Position numbers and translations under genes: made by a program
Assembly (NCBI GenBank): GCA_002340325.1
Contig: DDLV01000087.1
Location: 1 to 33,600 of the forward strand
Reading direction: 5' to 3'
Source of the DNA: Glaciecola sp. UBA2563
Lineage (GTDB): Bacteria; Pseudomonadota; Gammaproteobacteria; Enterobacterales; Alteromonadaceae
Length of the DNA: 33,600 bases
Part shown: piece by piece, positions 17,687-26,559 of the stretch
Layout of the letters: every line of letters starts with the position of its first letter
How positions within the stretch are numbered: the first letter of the stretch is position 1
The notes under the pieces: generated by a model
Seen by the model: only the letters and a program-made list of their open reading frames with translations
Database searches by the model: none
What the model was told of the DNA's origin: nothing

Positions 17687-18769
17687 TTACCTTAGCTTTA
17701 ATGTCGCCAGACCTACCAACACCAAGATCAATGAAATTATCCAGAATCTCACAATAACTCTGGGCTCTGGCCAACCTTTTAATTCATAGTGATGATGAAT
17801 AGGTGCCATTCTGAAAATGCGTTTTCCTCTTAACTTAAAACTCCCTACCTGCAAGATGACAGAGAGAGTTTCAATAACAAATATGCCGCCCATAATTATG
17901 AGCACAATTTCCTGTCTAACGAGGACGGCGAGCACGCCCAATGTGCCGCCCAGTGCAAGAGATCCAACGTCGCCCATAAACACTTGAGCTGGATAAGTGT
18001 TAAACCATAGAAAGCCCAATCCAGCTCCAACCATTGCTGTACATACTATGACCAGTTCACTAGTGAGAGGGATGAATGGAATATTGAGATATGCTGAAAA
18101 ATTCACGTTACCTGTCACATACGCAAAAATCGAAAATGCACCTGCAACCAATATCGTAGGAACGATTGCTAGACCATCTAAACCATCTGTTAGGTTGACG
18201 GCATTGCTGGTGCCAACAATAGTAAAATATACGACAACCACGTACATAAACCCTAATTGAGGCATGATGTCCTTAAAAAAAGGTACAATTAGCGCTGTTT
18301 CTGCCTGAATTTCGGCCTGGCTGTAGAGGAAGAAAGCGACAATAATCGCGATAACAGATTGCCAAAAATACTTCCATCTGGCGATGAGGCCCTTCGGATC
18401 TTTACGTACAACTTTCCGATAATCATCAATAAATCCTAATATGCCAAGCGCAACAATAACGAACAACGTGACCAATACATATCGATTGGTCAAGTCTGCC
18501 CAAAGCAAACAGCTGGTTAATATAGCCGCTAAGATCAGGACGCCGCCCATTGTTGGCGTGCCCGTCTTGGAAAGATGTGACTGTGGCCCATCATCTCGCA
18601 CGGTTTGGCCTATTTGCATTTGCTGCAACCACGCTATCATCCGAGGACCGATAATAATCGCAATAAGGAGTGCCGTAAGCGTGCTTAAAATTGCACGCAT
18701 CGTTAAATAGGAAAATACATTAAAGCCGCTTTCAAACTGCGTAAGCCACTCGGTAAACCATATCAACAT
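17687..18769 (-). CDS. mraY: Phospho-MurNAc-pentapeptide translocase MraY
   Basis: MraY transfers phospho-MurNAc-pentapeptide to undecaprenyl phosphate, forming lipid I. The 360-residue polytopic membrane protein has the same length as E. coli MraY and keeps its numbering: catalytic D115/D116 in GFIDDYRK, the NAVNLTDGLDGLA loop (189-201) and D267 in MGDVGS, followed by the HHHYELKGW loop. About ten membrane helices are apparent. The ATG overlaps the end of murF by seven bases. Confidence 0.98.
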   Translation of the reverse strand: MLIWFTEWLTQFESGFNVFSYLTMRAILSTLTALLIAIIIGPRMIAWLQQMQIGQTVRDDGPQSHLSKTGTPTMGGVLILAAILTSCLLWADLTNRYVLVTLFVIVALGILGFIDDYRKVVRKDPKGLIARWKYFWQSVIAIIVAFFLYSQAEIQAETALIVPFFKDIMPQLGFMYVVVVYFTIVGTSNAVNLTDGLDGLAIVPTILVAGAFSIFAYVTGNVNFSAYLNIPFIPLTSELVIVCTAMVGAGLGFLWFNTYPAQVFMGDVGSLALGGTLGVLAVLVRQEIVLIIMGGIFVIETLSVILQVGSFKLRGKRIFRMAPIHHHYELKGWPEPRVIVRFWIISLILVLVGLATLKLR

Positions 18770-20193
18770 GGTTTTTCCTCCGAATGATTATTCATTGTTT
18801 TAGTTAAAAATACTTGACTGGTTTTTATTTTGTCACTGACTCTTTCCATTCTTGCGCTTCTCGAACCCTTTACAAGAATATTAAACGGGAGCGAGTTGTC
18901 CGCTTTTAAACTCGAGTATTGATGTTCGAGCTTTTCTATAATTTCTTCGACCGAGTCCAAATGCATTCCTTTATCTGCCATTTTATCGCTCGCTCGCCGA
19001 CTTAACTCACCAATCGTGTACACACTATCAATGCCCGAGTTTTTCGCGTAATCCCCTATTTCTTCATGGAAGAATTCAGCTTGAACTCCCAACTCTCCCA
19101 TATCGCCAAAGACAAATACCTTAGTACCGTTGAAAGCAGCCAGAGAATCAATAGCAGCCTTTGTTGATGCGACGTTAGCGTTGTAGGTATCGTCTATAAG
19201 CCTGACACAGGGCGAAATCGAATGAATTGTCAATCGACCTTTTACAGAACGCATTTTAAACAACCCATCCTGAATTTGAGAAAGCGTTGCGCCAACTTGA
19301 CTTGTCAAGGCGGCAGATAAAACTGCGTTTCCGACATTATGAGCACCCGGTACACATAGTCGAATTGATGCGCGTCCGGCCGGTGTAACAAGCTCGAATT
19401 CTGCGCAACCTTCTGCATTAATACTGCGATTAACGGCGTGAAAATCGCCTTTTTGTGATTCTGGTGAAAAAGTAACGTATTTCAAATGCGTATTCTTTCG
19501 CTCCCAATACTCAAAAAACTGCGAATCATCATTGATAACTGCTAAGCCATTGTCACCAAGCCCAGAGAAAATCTCGTTTTTTGCTTTAGCTACGCCAAGC
19601 AAGCTACCAAAACCTTCTAAGTGCGAAGGCGCCGCATTTACAATGGTGGCCACATCAGGTTTCACAAGCTCAGTCGTATACGCAATTTCCCCTTGATGAT
19701 TAGCGCCCATTTCAACAACTGAATATTTGTCATCCTCTTCTAAATCCAGCAATGTCAAAGGCACTCCAATATCATTGTTAAAATTGCCTTTTGTTGAATG
19801 CGTTTTCCCTGTAATTGAAAGGATGCTGGCGCACATTTCTTTTACGGTTGTTTTTCCACTGCTGCCAGTAATACCAATTGTTTTAGGATTTACTTTTGCT
19901 TTGACAGCAGCCCCCAACTTACCTAATGCAACTTTTGTATCTTTAACCAATATAGTTGGTAGCGGCGTTTCAACGAGTTTGCTTACTACCAATGCACAAG
20001 CGCCTCTCTGAAGTGCTTGGAGGGTATATTCATGTCCGTCAAAATTATCGCCAACAATAGCAATAAACAGAGCATTAGCGGAAAGGGTTCGAGTGTCTGT
20101 GCCTACGGATTCGACCGCAAATTCTTCGACACTTTGTGTTGATAGCTCGCCTTCAATAACGTTTGCTATCCACCCCAAGGTCACCTTAATCAT
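18763..20193 (-). CDS. murF: UDP-MurNAc-tripeptide--D-alanyl-D-alanine ligase
   Basis: MurF adds the D-Ala-D-Ala dipeptide made by Ddl, completing the cytoplasmic pentapeptide precursor. The 476-residue product (E. coli 452) has the P-loop GSSGKTT (110-116), the MGANHQGEI segment of the central domain and the DDTYNAN motif of the C-terminal domain. A strong ribosome-binding site (GGAGGAG) precedes the ATG, which overlaps the murE stop (ATGA), suggesting coupled but efficient translation. Confidence 0.97.
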   Translation of the reverse strand: MIKVTLGWIANVIEGELSTQSVEEFAVESVGTDTRTLSANALFIAIVGDNFDGHEYTLQALQRGACALVVSKLVETPLPTILVKDTKVALGKLGAAVKAKVNPKTIGITGSSGKTTVKEMCASILSITGKTHSTKGNFNNDIGVPLTLLDLEEDDKYSVVEMGANHQGEIAYTTELVKPDVATIVNAAPSHLEGFGSLLGVAKAKNEIFSGLGDNGLAVINDDSQFFEYWERKNTHLKYVTFSPESQKGDFHAVNRSINAEGCAEFELVTPAGRASIRLCVPGAHNVGNAVLSAALTSQVGATLSQIQDGLFKMRSVKGRLTIHSISPCVRLIDDTYNANVASTKAAIDSLAAFNGTKVFVFGDMGELGVQAEFFHEEIGDYAKNSGIDSVYTIGELSRRASDKMADKGMHLDSVEEIIEKLEHQYSSLKADNSLPFNILVKGSRSARMERVSDKIKTSQVFLTKTMNNHSEEKPC

Positions 20194-21701
20194 GCATACT
20201 CCTCCGCAATTGTCTTTACTAGCGCTCGCTCATCGTAAAATTCCCTTTCTCCGTTAATTTCAATGTAATTTTCGTGGCCTTTACCCGCAAGAAGTATAGT
20301 ATCGCCAGATTTAGCGCTATCGATTGCATATCGAACGGCTGACGCACGTTCATTTTCAATCTTTTTTAGCTTGCTGTTTTTTATACCAGCCAAGATATCT
20401 GAGATAATACTTTGCGGTGTTTCGGTTCTCGGATTATCTTGAGTAAGCACAATATGATCGGCATACTGGGATGCAACACCCCCCATTTGATCGCGTTTGT
20501 CTTTATCTCTGTCGCCTCCGCAACCAAATACAACCCACACTTCGCCAGTTGTATGTTGTTTCGCACATAATAATGCCTGCTGCAAGGCATCAGGTGTGTG
20601 CGCATAGTCGACTAACACTGTTTTATTTGCAAACTGTGTAAGCTCCATCCGGCCATTTATGCCCTTTATTGCATAAGAAACTTTCTGCAAGTCAAAAATA
20701 TTCACGCCCTGATGCAAGAAACTGGCGATAACTGATAAATAATTATAGATATTGAACCGTCCGAGAAGGGGTAATTTAATGTGGCTTTCGGTATTTTTAT
20801 ATTTTAGTGTAAATCTTAGACCATCCGAAGCATAACTGATATCACTCGCATTTATTTCGGCTGTTTTATTAACTAATGAGTAACCAATGGTGTCAATATT
20901 ATTGCTAACCTGTTGTAGCCAGTTTTGTGATTCATTGTCATCAGCATTATAGACGAGGCAGGAAATAAATTGATTGTGCAATATAGAACGCTTCGCATGC
21001 GCATAGCGTTCCATGCTCTTGTGATAATCAAGATGATCTTGGGTCAGGTTAGTGAAAATAACTGAGCCGATGGGCAAATCATTTAGTCGCCCTTGAGCAA
21101 TACCATGAGAAGACGCTTCTATCGCCACTCTACCTATCTTCATATCGGCTAGTAGTGCCAGTGTACTAAATAACTGCACAACATCCGGCGTTGTATTTGT
21201 CGTATCTTTGTATTTTCTGCCAATGGATGATGTATCGTAGATATATACCCCAAGGGTGCCAATGCTGGCCGCTTTATATCCTAGTTCGAATGCCATCTGT
21301 GCATAAATGTTTGCAACGGACGTCTTTCCATTAGTTCCTGTAACGGCCATAACATGGGATAAATTTTTTATTTGCGGAAACAATATAGTTAAAAAGTGCC
21401 CTAGTTTTTTACCTAAATCTTGAATGTGCAAAATAAACGTTGAATCCGTTTTCTGGATGTACTCGTTTTCATGTTGTCCAATATCTAGCAAAATAAGCTT
21501 TACACCTTTTTTTATTGCATCCGCTACATATTTTTTGCCATGCACTTGCAATCCTTGTACCGCAACAAACACTGAATTTGGTGAAACTGTTCGACTATCA
21601 AGCGTAATATCACTAAAGCCCTGCTGAGGAACAAAAAGTTCCGACACATTTATAGTGCTGATGGATGTAATCGCTTCAATAAGATGCTGGCGAGTAAGCA
21701 C
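20190..21701 (-). CDS. murE: UDP-MurNAc-L-Ala-D-Glu--meso-DAP ligase
   Basis: MurE adds the third stem-peptide residue. The DNPR signature (422-425, followed by TETP) marks specificity for meso-diaminopimelate, so the organism should have DAP-type peptidoglycan. The 503-residue product (E. coli 495) also has the P-loop GTNGKTS (122-128), the NLTQDHLDYH segment (218-227) and the lysine in YAHAKRS (K237), which fits the carbamylated lysine of the family. The start is GTG and shares one base with the ftsI stop codon. Confidence 0.97.
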   Translation of the reverse strand: MLTRQHLIEAITSISTINVSELFVPQQGFSDITLDSRTVSPNSVFVAVQGLQVHGKKYVADAIKKGVKLILLDIGQHENEYIQKTDSTFILHIQDLGKKLGHFLTILFPQIKNLSHVMAVTGTNGKTSVANIYAQMAFELGYKAASIGTLGVYIYDTSSIGRKYKDTTNTTPDVVQLFSTLALLADMKIGRVAIEASSHGIAQGRLNDLPIGSVIFTNLTQDHLDYHKSMERYAHAKRSILHNQFISCLVYNADDNESQNWLQQVSNNIDTIGYSLVNKTAEINASDISYASDGLRFTLKYKNTESHIKLPLLGRFNIYNYLSVIASFLHQGVNIFDLQKVSYAIKGINGRMELTQFANKTVLVDYAHTPDALQQALLCAKQHTTGEVWVVFGCGGDRDKDKRDQMGGVASQYADHIVLTQDNPRTETPQSIISDILAGIKNSKLKKIENERASAVRYAIDSAKSGDTILLAGKGHENYIEINGEREFYDERALVKTIAEEYA

Positions 21702-23503
21702 TAGTCACCGCCCTGGCGCATTGACAGTGATGGATTTGCGTCGGCATTCAAAAAATTAGTGGCTAGCTGTGAGCTATCAGGTGGCACATTTAACAACTGT
21801 AGTGCACCAGCGGCAATCTTAGAAAACGTTGGTGCGGCAGTGTCACCCGCGTGATAAAGGTCTCCCCCTGGTTCATTAATTACAACGACGATAGCGACTT
21901 GCGGATTAGAAGCGGGCGCAATTCCGGCGAAAACATTAATGTATTCTTCACCATACCCACCCGGTACCGCTTTTCGACTAGTGCCTGTTTTACCTGCAAT
22001 TCTATACCCAGGCACTCTTGCTTTGAACCCGGAACCGCCTCTTTCGGTGGCACTTTCCATCATACGCACTAACGCCCTTGCGTTACTTTCATCAACAACT
22101 CGTACAGGTTCTTCGAGTGGCGGTTGGTTTAAGACAATGGATAGTGGATATTGAACGCCACCATTTGCTATGGTGGCATACATTCTCGCCAATTGCGCAG
22201 CAGTTACGGCAATATTGTATCCAAATGAAAGCGTTGAAATTTCATGTTTGGACCATTTTGACCTATGGTGAAAGATGCCATCAGTTTCACCCAACATATT
22301 AAGACCCGTCGTACTCATTAGCCCCATGTTATAGTATGTATCCATAAAAAATTCTTGCGTAATCTCAAGGGCAATCTTCGACGTTCCCATGTTTGAAGAA
22401 CGTTTTATTATCTCGCTAAGACTCAGCTTGCCGTAATTACTAGGGTCGCTTACTCTACTGCCGCCGAGAAACATTTCACCAGGTGATGTATCGATAATTG
22501 TATCAACATCAATACTGCCGAATTCCAAACCAGCCAAGACTGCGAGTGGTTTTAATGAAGAGCCGGGTTCAAATGGGTCGGATACTGCTCTGTTTCGCAC
22601 CCTGTGGCCGGAAACGGTTTTACGGTTGTTCGGATTGAATGATGGCGTATTTGCCATTGCCAACAACTCGCCATTGTTAACATCGACGATCACCACGGAT
22701 GCGGATGTTGCCTCATATCTTAAGGTCGCAGCTTTGATCTCACGATAGGCTAACGCCTGAATTCGCTGGTCAATAGTAAGCTGTAAATCCTCAGCTTTTT
22801 TACCTACCTCCTGATCGTGGATTTCAATCTGTCTTCCTTGTTTATTTATGCTTATTCTGCGCTTGTCAGGTGTACCAGTAAGGCTTTTGTTGTAGAGCTT
22901 TTCAATGCCTTCCTGGCCAATGTCGTCAACATCAGTGAACCCAACAATATGCGCCGACACTTCGCCCATTGGATAATACCTTTTTGATTCATCGCGCAGA
23001 TAAATGCCGGGTAGCTTCAAGTTTTTAACAAATTCTGACATTGCTGGTGTGACTTGGCGTTTTAAATAGACAAAGCGCTTTTTGGGGTCACTTACGCGCG
23101 ACTGCAATGTTTCTACATCTATCTCTAGGACTATAGCAAGTGCCTGCCAGCGATCTTTATCCTCAAGTGCATTGTTGTCAAAAATGACTTTAGGATCAGC
23201 AAAGATGGCCTTTGCAGGAATTGAGACGGCTAGCTGCTGGCCGTTTCTATCGGTAATTAGCCCGCGGTAATTTACATTATCCCTTACCCTCAGTGTTCGT
23301 TTATCACCTTGTTCAATTAACATGTCGGGTTTGATAATTTGGATATATGCCGCTCGACCAGCGATACTTAAAAATACGGCAACGAGAACGACCAAAACCA
23401 TGACAAAACGCCACTGAACATGCATTGGTGCCCCTTGTGAATTCACTTGAGACGCTTTACTTTTTTGGCGTTTTTTTTTGCTTTCTTGGTTGTGAGTGGA
23501 CAT
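21701..23503 (-). CDS. ftsI: Septal peptidoglycan transpeptidase FtsI (PBP3)
   Basis: FtsI is the class B penicillin-binding protein that crosslinks septal peptidoglycan and works as a unit with FtsW. The 600-residue product (E. coli 588) has a Lys/Arg-rich cytoplasmic N terminus, one membrane helix (about 33-52), a pedestal domain and the transpeptidase domain with the three active-site motifs SSLK (315-318, nucleophile S315), SSN (369-371) and KTGT (505-508). Its ATG follows the ftsL stop with no gap (TAAATG). It would be the main division target of beta-lactams. Confidence 0.98.
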   Translation of the reverse strand: MSTHNQESKKKRQKSKASQVNSQGAPMHVQWRFVMVLVVLVAVFLSIAGRAAYIQIIKPDMLIEQGDKRTLRVRDNVNYRGLITDRNGQQLAVSIPAKAIFADPKVIFDNNALEDKDRWQALAIVLEIDVETLQSRVSDPKKRFVYLKRQVTPAMSEFVKNLKLPGIYLRDESKRYYPMGEVSAHIVGFTDVDDIGQEGIEKLYNKSLTGTPDKRRISINKQGRQIEIHDQEVGKKAEDLQLTIDQRIQALAYREIKAATLRYEATSASVVIVDVNNGELLAMANTPSFNPNNRKTVSGHRVRNRAVSDPFEPGSSLKPLAVLAGLEFGSIDVDTIIDTSPGEMFLGGSRVSDPSNYGKLSLSEIIKRSSNMGTSKIALEITQEFFMDTYYNMGLMSTTGLNMLGETDGIFHHRSKWSKHEISTLSFGYNIAVTAAQLARMYATIANGGVQYPLSIVLNQPPLEEPVRVVDESNARALVRMMESATERGGSGFKARVPGYRIAGKTGTSRKAVPGGYGEEYINVFAGIAPASNPQVAIVVVINEPGGDLYHAGDTAAPTFSKIAAGALQLLNVPPDSSQLATNFLNADANPSLSMRQGGD

Positions 23504-23830
23504 TTACTTTTCTCTTATCATCACAACATCGTCACTTTGGGGGCGATACATGCCAAGCTTATGGCTCGCTCGCCTTTCAATTCGGTTGTGCTCTGCCAGC
23601 GCATTCTGCTCAATAACTAAATGACGCCATTCAACATCCAAAGCGTCTTTTTGCTGTATTAATTCTTCGTGAACGATCAGCAAGTCACGATTTTTGTGAC
23701 TAGAAATCACAACGGCTAGAGCAGAACCAATAACGGCGAGATAAATAAGCAATAGCACTAAATGCCGACTTGCATCAGATGCAATCAACACCATCAAATT
23801 AAATCTCGTTTTTTCATTACGTTGATTCAT
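23504..23830 (-). CDS. ftsL: Cell division protein FtsL
   Basis: FtsL is a small bitopic membrane protein that forms the FtsQLB complex and activates FtsWI. The 108-residue product (E. coli 121) has a cytoplasmic N terminus, a single membrane helix at about 22-43 and a periplasmic coiled coil (about 47-88) typical of the family. Primary sequence identity in FtsL is low, so the call relies on this architecture and on its place between rsmH and ftsI. The start overlaps the rsmH stop (ATGA). Confidence 0.93.
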   Translation of the reverse strand: MNQRNEKTRFNLMVLIASDASRHLVLLLIYLAVIGSALAVVISSHKNRDLLIVHEELIQQKDALDVEWRHLVIEQNALAEHNRIERRASHKLGMYRPQSDDVVMIREK

Positions 23831-24765
23831 AGCTTTTCTGCCACACGCAATACAGCGCTTCTGGCTCTTGGGTTTTGAGCGATTTCAACGTCTGATGCTT
23901 TTATTGCCTTACCGATAAGTCTGTATTCTTTGCCTTTATCTATCTCCTCTTGTAATACAGGCAAACCAAGCGGTAGTTTTTTACCTTGGCTTTTTGATTT
24001 AAAAAATCGTTTTACGATGCGGTCTTCAAGCGAATGAAAACTAATAACTGCTAATCTACCGCCACCGCACAATAGCGAAGCACATGTACCAAGCGCCTTT
24101 TCAAGTTCTTGTAGTTCTGTGTTTATAAAGATTCGAATTGCTTGAAAACTTCTGGTTGCTGGGTGTTTGTGCTTGTCTTTTACAGGTATAGCACCAACAA
24201 TTACCTCAACTAACTCCAGTGTGTTTTTTAGTGGGGAATGTAGTCGATAGTCAACAATCGCTTTGGCGATCCGTTTTGAAAATTTTTCTTCACCAAAAGT
24301 CTTAAGCACCCAAGCGATATCTGGTTCGTCAGCTGAATTCAACCACTCTGCTGCACTTTGCCCTTGCGTCTGGTCCATGCGCATGTCCAGTGGGCCATCA
24401 TGCATGAAACTAAACCCGCGTTCTGCATTGTCGATTTGCGGTGACGAAACCCCAATATCCATGAGTATCCCATCAATTTTTTCATGTAGATTTGCACGTT
24501 GCAATGTCTCATACATGCGTGAAAATTCGCAATGAAAGATGCTGAAACGCCGATCGTTAAAGTTTTTTTTAGCGTGTTCGACTGCTGAAATGTCTCGGTC
24601 AAAAGCTATTAAACGGCCGTTCTCAGAAAGGCAGTGCAAGATAGCTTTGCTATGCCCTCCTCTACCAAATGTAGCGTCGACATAAATGCCGTTTTTTTTA
24701 ATGTTTAAACCGGTTATCGCCTCATTGAGCAATACCGAAGCATGCGACAATGCGGTGGCGTTCAC
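23827..24765 (-). CDS. rsmH: 16S rRNA m4C1402 methyltransferase RsmH (MraW)
   Basis: RsmH methylates N4 of C1402 in the 16S rRNA P-site using S-adenosylmethionine. The 312-residue product (E. coli 313) shows the SAM-binding motif VDATFGRGGHS (29-39), MDIGVSSPQID, an alpha-helical insert domain and the C-terminal RSAVLRVAEK tail. It starts at a GTG overlapping the mraZ stop (GTGA). Confidence 0.98.
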   Translation of the reverse strand: MNATALSHASVLLNEAITGLNIKKNGIYVDATFGRGGHSKAILHCLSENGRLIAFDRDISAVEHAKKNFNDRRFSIFHCEFSRMYETLQRANLHEKIDGILMDIGVSSPQIDNAERGFSFMHDGPLDMRMDQTQGQSAAEWLNSADEPDIAWVLKTFGEEKFSKRIAKAIVDYRLHSPLKNTLELVEVIVGAIPVKDKHKHPATRSFQAIRIFINTELQELEKALGTCASLLCGGGRLAVISFHSLEDRIVKRFFKSKSQGKKLPLGLPVLQEEIDKGKEYRLIGKAIKASDVEIAQNPRARSAVLRVAEKL

Positions 24766-25220
24766 AGTCGGAAATCCTGCAATCGCTCTGTTTGCTCAAA
24801 ATTACCGCTTTGACCCAAGTTAAGATCTTCTTCGATTTGTGCATTCCACTGCTCAGTATCCCAAATTTCAAATCGGTTTATTTGCCCAACCAACATGATA
24901 GATTTGTTCAGCTTTAAAAAATCGCGAAGTATCGGAGCGATCAAGTAGCGACCGCTTTTGTCCATTTCAGCCTCAGATGCATGGCCAAGCAGGAGCCTTT
25001 GAAGAGTTCTTTCGGTTGGATGCATCGTTGATAACTGGAGAAGTTTTTGCTCAACTATTTCCCATTCGGGAAGTGGGTACAGTAACAAACATTTTTTGGT
25101 AAAGTCGATAGTGCAAACCAGCTGTCCCTGGCAATCATCTATTAGGCTTTGCCGATACTTCGTCGGTATCGTTAATCGGCCTTTTGTGTCTAGATTGATT
25201 GCGTTAGCGCCGCGGAACAT
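24762..25220 (-). CDS. mraZ: Transcriptional regulator MraZ
   Basis: MraZ is the AbrB-like DNA-binding protein that controls the dcw cluster; in E. coli it represses its own operon by binding TGGGN repeats. The 152-residue product (also 152 in E. coli) has two swapped-hairpin MraZ domains. The first opens FRGANAINLDTKGRLTIP (2-19), and the second contains the matching DKSGRYLIAP element (about 85-98). It is the first gene of the dcw operon. A candidate operator with four boxes at a 10-bp period lies 88-122 bases before its ATG. Confidence 0.97.
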   Translation of the reverse strand: MFRGANAINLDTKGRLTIPTKYRQSLIDDCQGQLVCTIDFTKKCLLLYPLPEWEIVEQKLLQLSTMHPTERTLQRLLLGHASEAEMDKSGRYLIAPILRDFLKLNKSIMLVGQINRFEIWDTEQWNAQIEEDLNLGQSGNFEQTERLQDFRL

Positions 25221-25307
25221 TACCCCTAGCCTGTATTATTATCTAGTATATTAAATAGCCATTATTATTTTTGTTATTGTTTCGTAACTGGCTGCACTAT
25301 ACAAAAA

Positions 25308-25342
25308 ATCCCTTATTTGCCACTTGTACCCACAATTTTCCA
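25308..25342 (-). promoter_or_regulatory. Putative MraZ operator, four boxes at 10-bp spacing
   Basis: Read on the minus strand, the 5-mers TGGAA (25338-25342), TGGGT (25328-25332), TGGCA (25318-25322) and GGGAT (25308-25312) sit exactly 10 bases apart, each separated by 5 bases. This is the phase and spacing of the known MraZ site (TGGGN-N5 direct repeats) upstream of mraZ in E. coli. One box matches the core perfectly and three have one mismatch each. Assignment as an operator is inference from position and pattern. Confidence 0.65.
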
Positions 25343-25353
25343 AATTTTGACAC

Positions 25354-25372
25354 CTTGACGTTCAAAGTCAAG
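25354..25372. promoter_or_regulatory. Interrupted palindrome upstream of the MraZ boxes
   Basis: CTTGAC (25354-25359) faces GTCAAG (25367-25372) across 7 bases. The minus-strand TTGACT inside it is also a 5/6 match to a -35 hexamer, though the sequence 17 bases on is a poor -10. It may be part of the mra promoter or a separate regulator site; no known site is recognised. Confidence 0.3.
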
Positions 25373-25524
25373 CGTTTTTCCACTTTAAAGTTCAATTTTA
25401 ATGTTGTGCTTCATTTATTGGGTATAGACGTCATTTCATTAAATAAAGTGATTTGCTCACGCAAAAGAAGCGCATTGTGACGCCATATCAATGACATACC
25501 GCCTAAAGGACATTGCCGTAGGAT

Positions 25525-25555
25525 AAAAAAAACCTTGGCACTTAGACCAAGGTTT
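25525..25555 (-). terminator. Intrinsic terminator of the SapC-family gene
   Basis: On the minus strand a perfect 9-bp stem (AAACCTTGG/CCAAGGTTT) with an 8-base loop is followed by an uninterrupted run of eight Ts, three of them in the stem. It starts about 45 bases after the SapC-family stop codon. It should separate that gene from the mra/dcw transcript. Confidence 0.85.
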
Positions 25556-25599
25556 ATAAGGTAAAAAAATTTAAATAACAGTAATTATGTGGTTGGTGG

Positions 25600-26358
25600 C
25601 TACTGCTGATTTTGCTGAGCCGCTTGTTCCGCAGACATTATTTGAATAGATTGAACAGGATTATCTGTGTTGTTTGATAACTCAACCAGTCGGTTTAACT
25701 GACCAAGCGAAAGCATTGAAGAATAACATGCGCCCAAAAATCCGGCTTTGTGCATCGCTAGTACTTTATCATCGTCCAAATCAAGCAGCGTCTTTTCATT
25801 TATTGTTAAGATCCCTGTTACATTGCGAACATTGCCCGATACATAGCGCACGCGTAAGTGCACTTCTTCAAGTAGGTTAAGTTCCGTAAGTTGCTTAATA
25901 AAACGCTGATTCTGCATCTCGCTATTTGCAAGTTCTGATAAAAACTGTTGTCGCTTTACCAATACTTCACTAGGTTCACCAGCTTCAGTAAAAAGTGGTT
26001 CACCGTCATCTGTGAACATAGCAGAATTCTCATCGATAAATACGCCCAGTTTGTCTCCATCAGGTCTAATATCGAATGGGTAACGCTGTATATTGAGCGG
26101 AATGTGCGGTCCCTGCCATTTTTCGCTGTGCCAAAACAAATTGCTTCCAGGCTCTAATCCAAGCATTGCAACTGAATGTACATTCTCTGATTTCGGATCT
26201 TTTATGAAAACCACAGGCACTGCCGTAGCGAGCTGTGCATATTCTCTAATGGTTGCTGCGGCAAGGTGAGTGCCTGATGCGAATGAAAAATCAGGTTGAA
26301 TCGTAATTTTCAAACCTGCGTGTTTTGCTTTATCCAGCGGGGTGTAAGTTATTGCCAT
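25600..26358 (-). CDS. SapC family protein
   Basis: The 252-residue product matches the SapC family (PF07277) over its whole length. Recognisable segments include PVVFIKDP (48-55), AMLGLEPGSNLFW (64-76), the RYPFDI stretch, DGEPLFTEAGEPS (118-130) and a C-terminal LSLGQLNRLVEL. The family was named after a Campylobacter S-layer-linked protein, but its biochemical role is unknown. In marine gammaproteobacteria such genes usually sit beside TonB-dependent receptors and tryptophan-halogenase-like genes; none is next to this copy. It has its own candidate promoter and terminator and appears monocistronic. There is no signal peptide or membrane segment, so a cytoplasmic location is predicted. The Gln-rich C-terminal tail is unremarkable. 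Confidence 0.85.
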   Translation of the reverse strand: MAITYTPLDKAKHAGLKITIQPDFSFASGTHLAAATIREYAQLATAVPVVFIKDPKSENVHSVAMLGLEPGSNLFWHSEKWQGPHIPLNIQRYPFDIRPDGDKLGVFIDENSAMFTDDGEPLFTEAGEPSEVLVKRQQFLSELANSEMQNQRFIKQLTELNLLEEVHLRVRYVSGNVRNVTGILTINEKTLLDLDDDKVLAMHKAGFLGACYSSMLSLGQLNRLVELSNNTDNPVQSIQIMSAEQAAQQNQQ

Positions 26359-26405
26359 TGTCTATCTCATCATTCTTTTAGTTTTATAACGGGGTTTTCT
26401 TCAAA

Positions 26406-26434
26406 AACATAGCGCTAAGAAAGCTGCTTTTCAA
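26406..26434 (-). promoter_or_regulatory. Candidate sigma-70 promoter for the SapC-family gene
   Basis: On the minus strand TTGAAA (26429-26434, 5/6 match) and TATGTT (26406-26411, 4/6) are 17 bases apart, about 48 bases upstream of the ATG. It lies in the 201-base gap after the alpha/beta hydrolase gene, consistent with separate expression. Confidence 0.45.
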
Positions 26435-26559
26435 AGACTTAAATTTTTCAATATTCAAAACGGTGGGCATTATCATACAAAGACTACATAAAGTCACCCG
26501 CTGTCTGCCGAATGAAACCATCGCAGCAATGTTCTGCAATTAACCCGATACAAACTCAA

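Larger units (their letters stand above)
25221..25599. other. mra control region between mraZ and the SapC-family gene
   Basis: This AT-rich 379-base interval has no gene. From right to left it holds the terminator of the SapC-family gene (25525-25555), a small palindrome TTTGC-tcac-GCAAA (25452-25465), the interrupted palindrome CTTGAC/GTCAAG (25354-25372) and the four putative MraZ boxes (25308-25342). Downstream of the boxes on the minus strand is a TATAGT that could be a -10 element (25296-25301). No single -35/-10 pair stands out, so the exact Pmra promoter is unresolved. Confidence 0.6.
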
